From an uncultured Flavobacteriaceae bacterium (lineage in GTDB: Bacteria; Bacteroidota; Bacteroidia; Flavobacteriales; Flavobacteriaceae): a stretch of 64,000 nucleotides of DNA. Below are positions 63,517 to 64,000 of this stretch, piece by piece. Within the stretch, counting starts at the first letter, position 1. Every line of letters starts with the position of its first letter. Where the stretch lies: contig CAJXUB010000005.1 of the NCBI GenBank assembly GCA_913061125.1, positions 1 through 64,000 on the forward strand. The letters are read 5' to 3'. Under the pieces are notes generated by a model, which was not told the origin of the DNA, did not search any database, and saw only the letters and a list, made by a program, of their open reading frames with translations. The position numbers and the translations under genes were made by a program.

Positions 63517-63590
63517 CTCGGGGCAAGCCCACGAGGTATTCAAAGGAAACTATTTTAAACATTTCGAGGCAAGCCTCGGGGAATTAAACC
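63517..63590. repeat. Pair of REP-like imperfect 28-base repeats
   Basis: Repeat 1 (63517-63544) and repeat 2 (63563-63590) share TCGxGGCAAGCC and CGxGGxATTxAA. Each holds a small hairpin, GGG-CAAG-CCC and GAGG-CAAG-CCTC. A G-C pair in one is replaced by an A-T pair in the other, so the hairpin is kept by compensatory change. This looks like a dispersed REP-type element in the DUF3078-hflX gap, but no second site occurs in the window. Confidence 0.5.
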
Positions 63591-63635
63591 CTTGGCTATC
63601 GCCCTGCGATTAAAAAGTACTTTTTATCATAAATT

Positions 63636-64000
63636 TTAATCGTAATCCGGATAGAGAAAATGATTGTAGGGGAACCGCTGGATGTGAATTTTTCTAACCT
63701 CATCATACACCCGTTTTCTAAAGTCTTCCAAATTTTCTTTATTCAGTGCCGAGATGAATAGTGAATGGTTGCCTATTTTGGACATCCACGTGGATTTCCA
63801 TTCTTCAATGGAGTAGTGAGCAGTTGTTCGGGGCACCATCAAATCTGTCTCGTCAAAAGGTTCTGGGGTGTAGGCATCGATTTTGTTGAACACCATAAGG
63901 GTAGGTTTGTCCAAAGCACTAATGTCTTTCAAAATTGTATTGACCGACTCAATGTGATCCTCGAAACTGGGGTGAGAAATATCAACCACGTGCAATAACA
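63636..64000 (-). CDS. hflX: GTPase HflX, C-terminal part (5' end beyond window)
   Basis: The visible 121 codons encode the end of the G domain of HflX: LHVVDISHPSFEDHIESV, the NKxD motif in LMVFNKIDAY and the SALN motif in LFISALNKENLEDF. A C-terminal tail ends PDYD. HflX splits stalled ribosomes. The frame stays open to the window edge, so the start and the Walker A part are not visible. Confidence 0.9.
   Translation of the reverse strand, partial: LLHVVDISHPSFEDHIESVNTILKDISALDKPTLMVFNKIDAYTPEPFDETDLMVPRTTAHYSIEEWKSTWMSKIGNHSLFISALNKENLEDFRKRVYDEVRKIHIQRFPYNHFLYPDYD

Overview
The window looks like a chromosomal segment of a gliding, type IX secretion (T9SS) competent member of the Flavobacteriia (Bacteroidota). 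The evidence is the gliding genes gldB, gldC, gldD, gldE and gldK, a 1,715-residue protein with a T9SS type B (CHU_C) sorting domain, DUF2480 and DUF3078 proteins, an HYC_CC_PP protein, AT-rich DNA, and a promoter element of the form TAnnTTTG in front of many genes. I saw no rRNA, tRNA, insertion sequence, prophage or CRISPR array.

Layout. 1-5.9 kb (minus): 3' part of a topA / arginase-like / gldK operon, with gldK interrupted by an in-frame TGA. 6.0-10.4 kb (plus): miaB, a sigma-54 activator, lptE, a TPR-like gene and secG, closed by a terminator. 10.5-12.5 kb: groES-groEL. 12.5-15.65 kb (minus): a likely metal-handling operon (HYC_CC_PP protein, TonB-dependent receptor, HMA-domain protein). 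15.7-17.9 kb: GAF protein and purH. 17.9-23.4 kb: the elongasome operon mreBCD-mrdA-rodA. 23.4-30.0 kb (minus): gldC, gldB and the giant T9SS cargo protein. 30.1-31.6 kb: nadE and an atypical response regulator. 31.6-34.6 kb (minus): dnaG and a polyprenyl synthase. 34.7-37.7 kb (minus): metX-like, osmC-like and metY behind a SAM-I riboswitch. 37.8-39.3 kb: a helical-repeat protein. 39.5-43.7 kb: leuACDB. 43.8-46.0 kb (minus): RNase G, an unlisted 29-residue basic protein, and HU. 46.1-49.6 kb: mutY, ssb, gldE, gldD. 49.6-50.6 kb (minus): thiL. 50.7-55.3 kb: a four-gene accessory operon of lipoproteins including an MbnP/MbnH pair. 55.3-62.6 kb: an extended suf iron-sulfur operon with two embedded lipoproteins. 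62.6-63.5 kb: a DUF3078 protein. The window ends in a REP-like repeat pair and the 3' part of hflX.

Most of the window is core metabolism and cell-envelope housekeeping in conserved flavobacterial order. The most accessory-looking segment, and the best candidate for an under-described system, is 50.7-55.3 kb. There two predicted beta-propeller lipoproteins sit directly upstream of an MbnP-like protein and its di-haem MbnH-like partner. Other points worth attention are the stop codon in gldK, several enzyme-family members that lack canonical active-site residues (arginase-like protein, response regulator, primase zinc site), the 29-residue gene, a structured leader in front of RNase G, frequent TTG start codons, and promoters placed so close to the start codon that the mRNA should be nearly leaderless.
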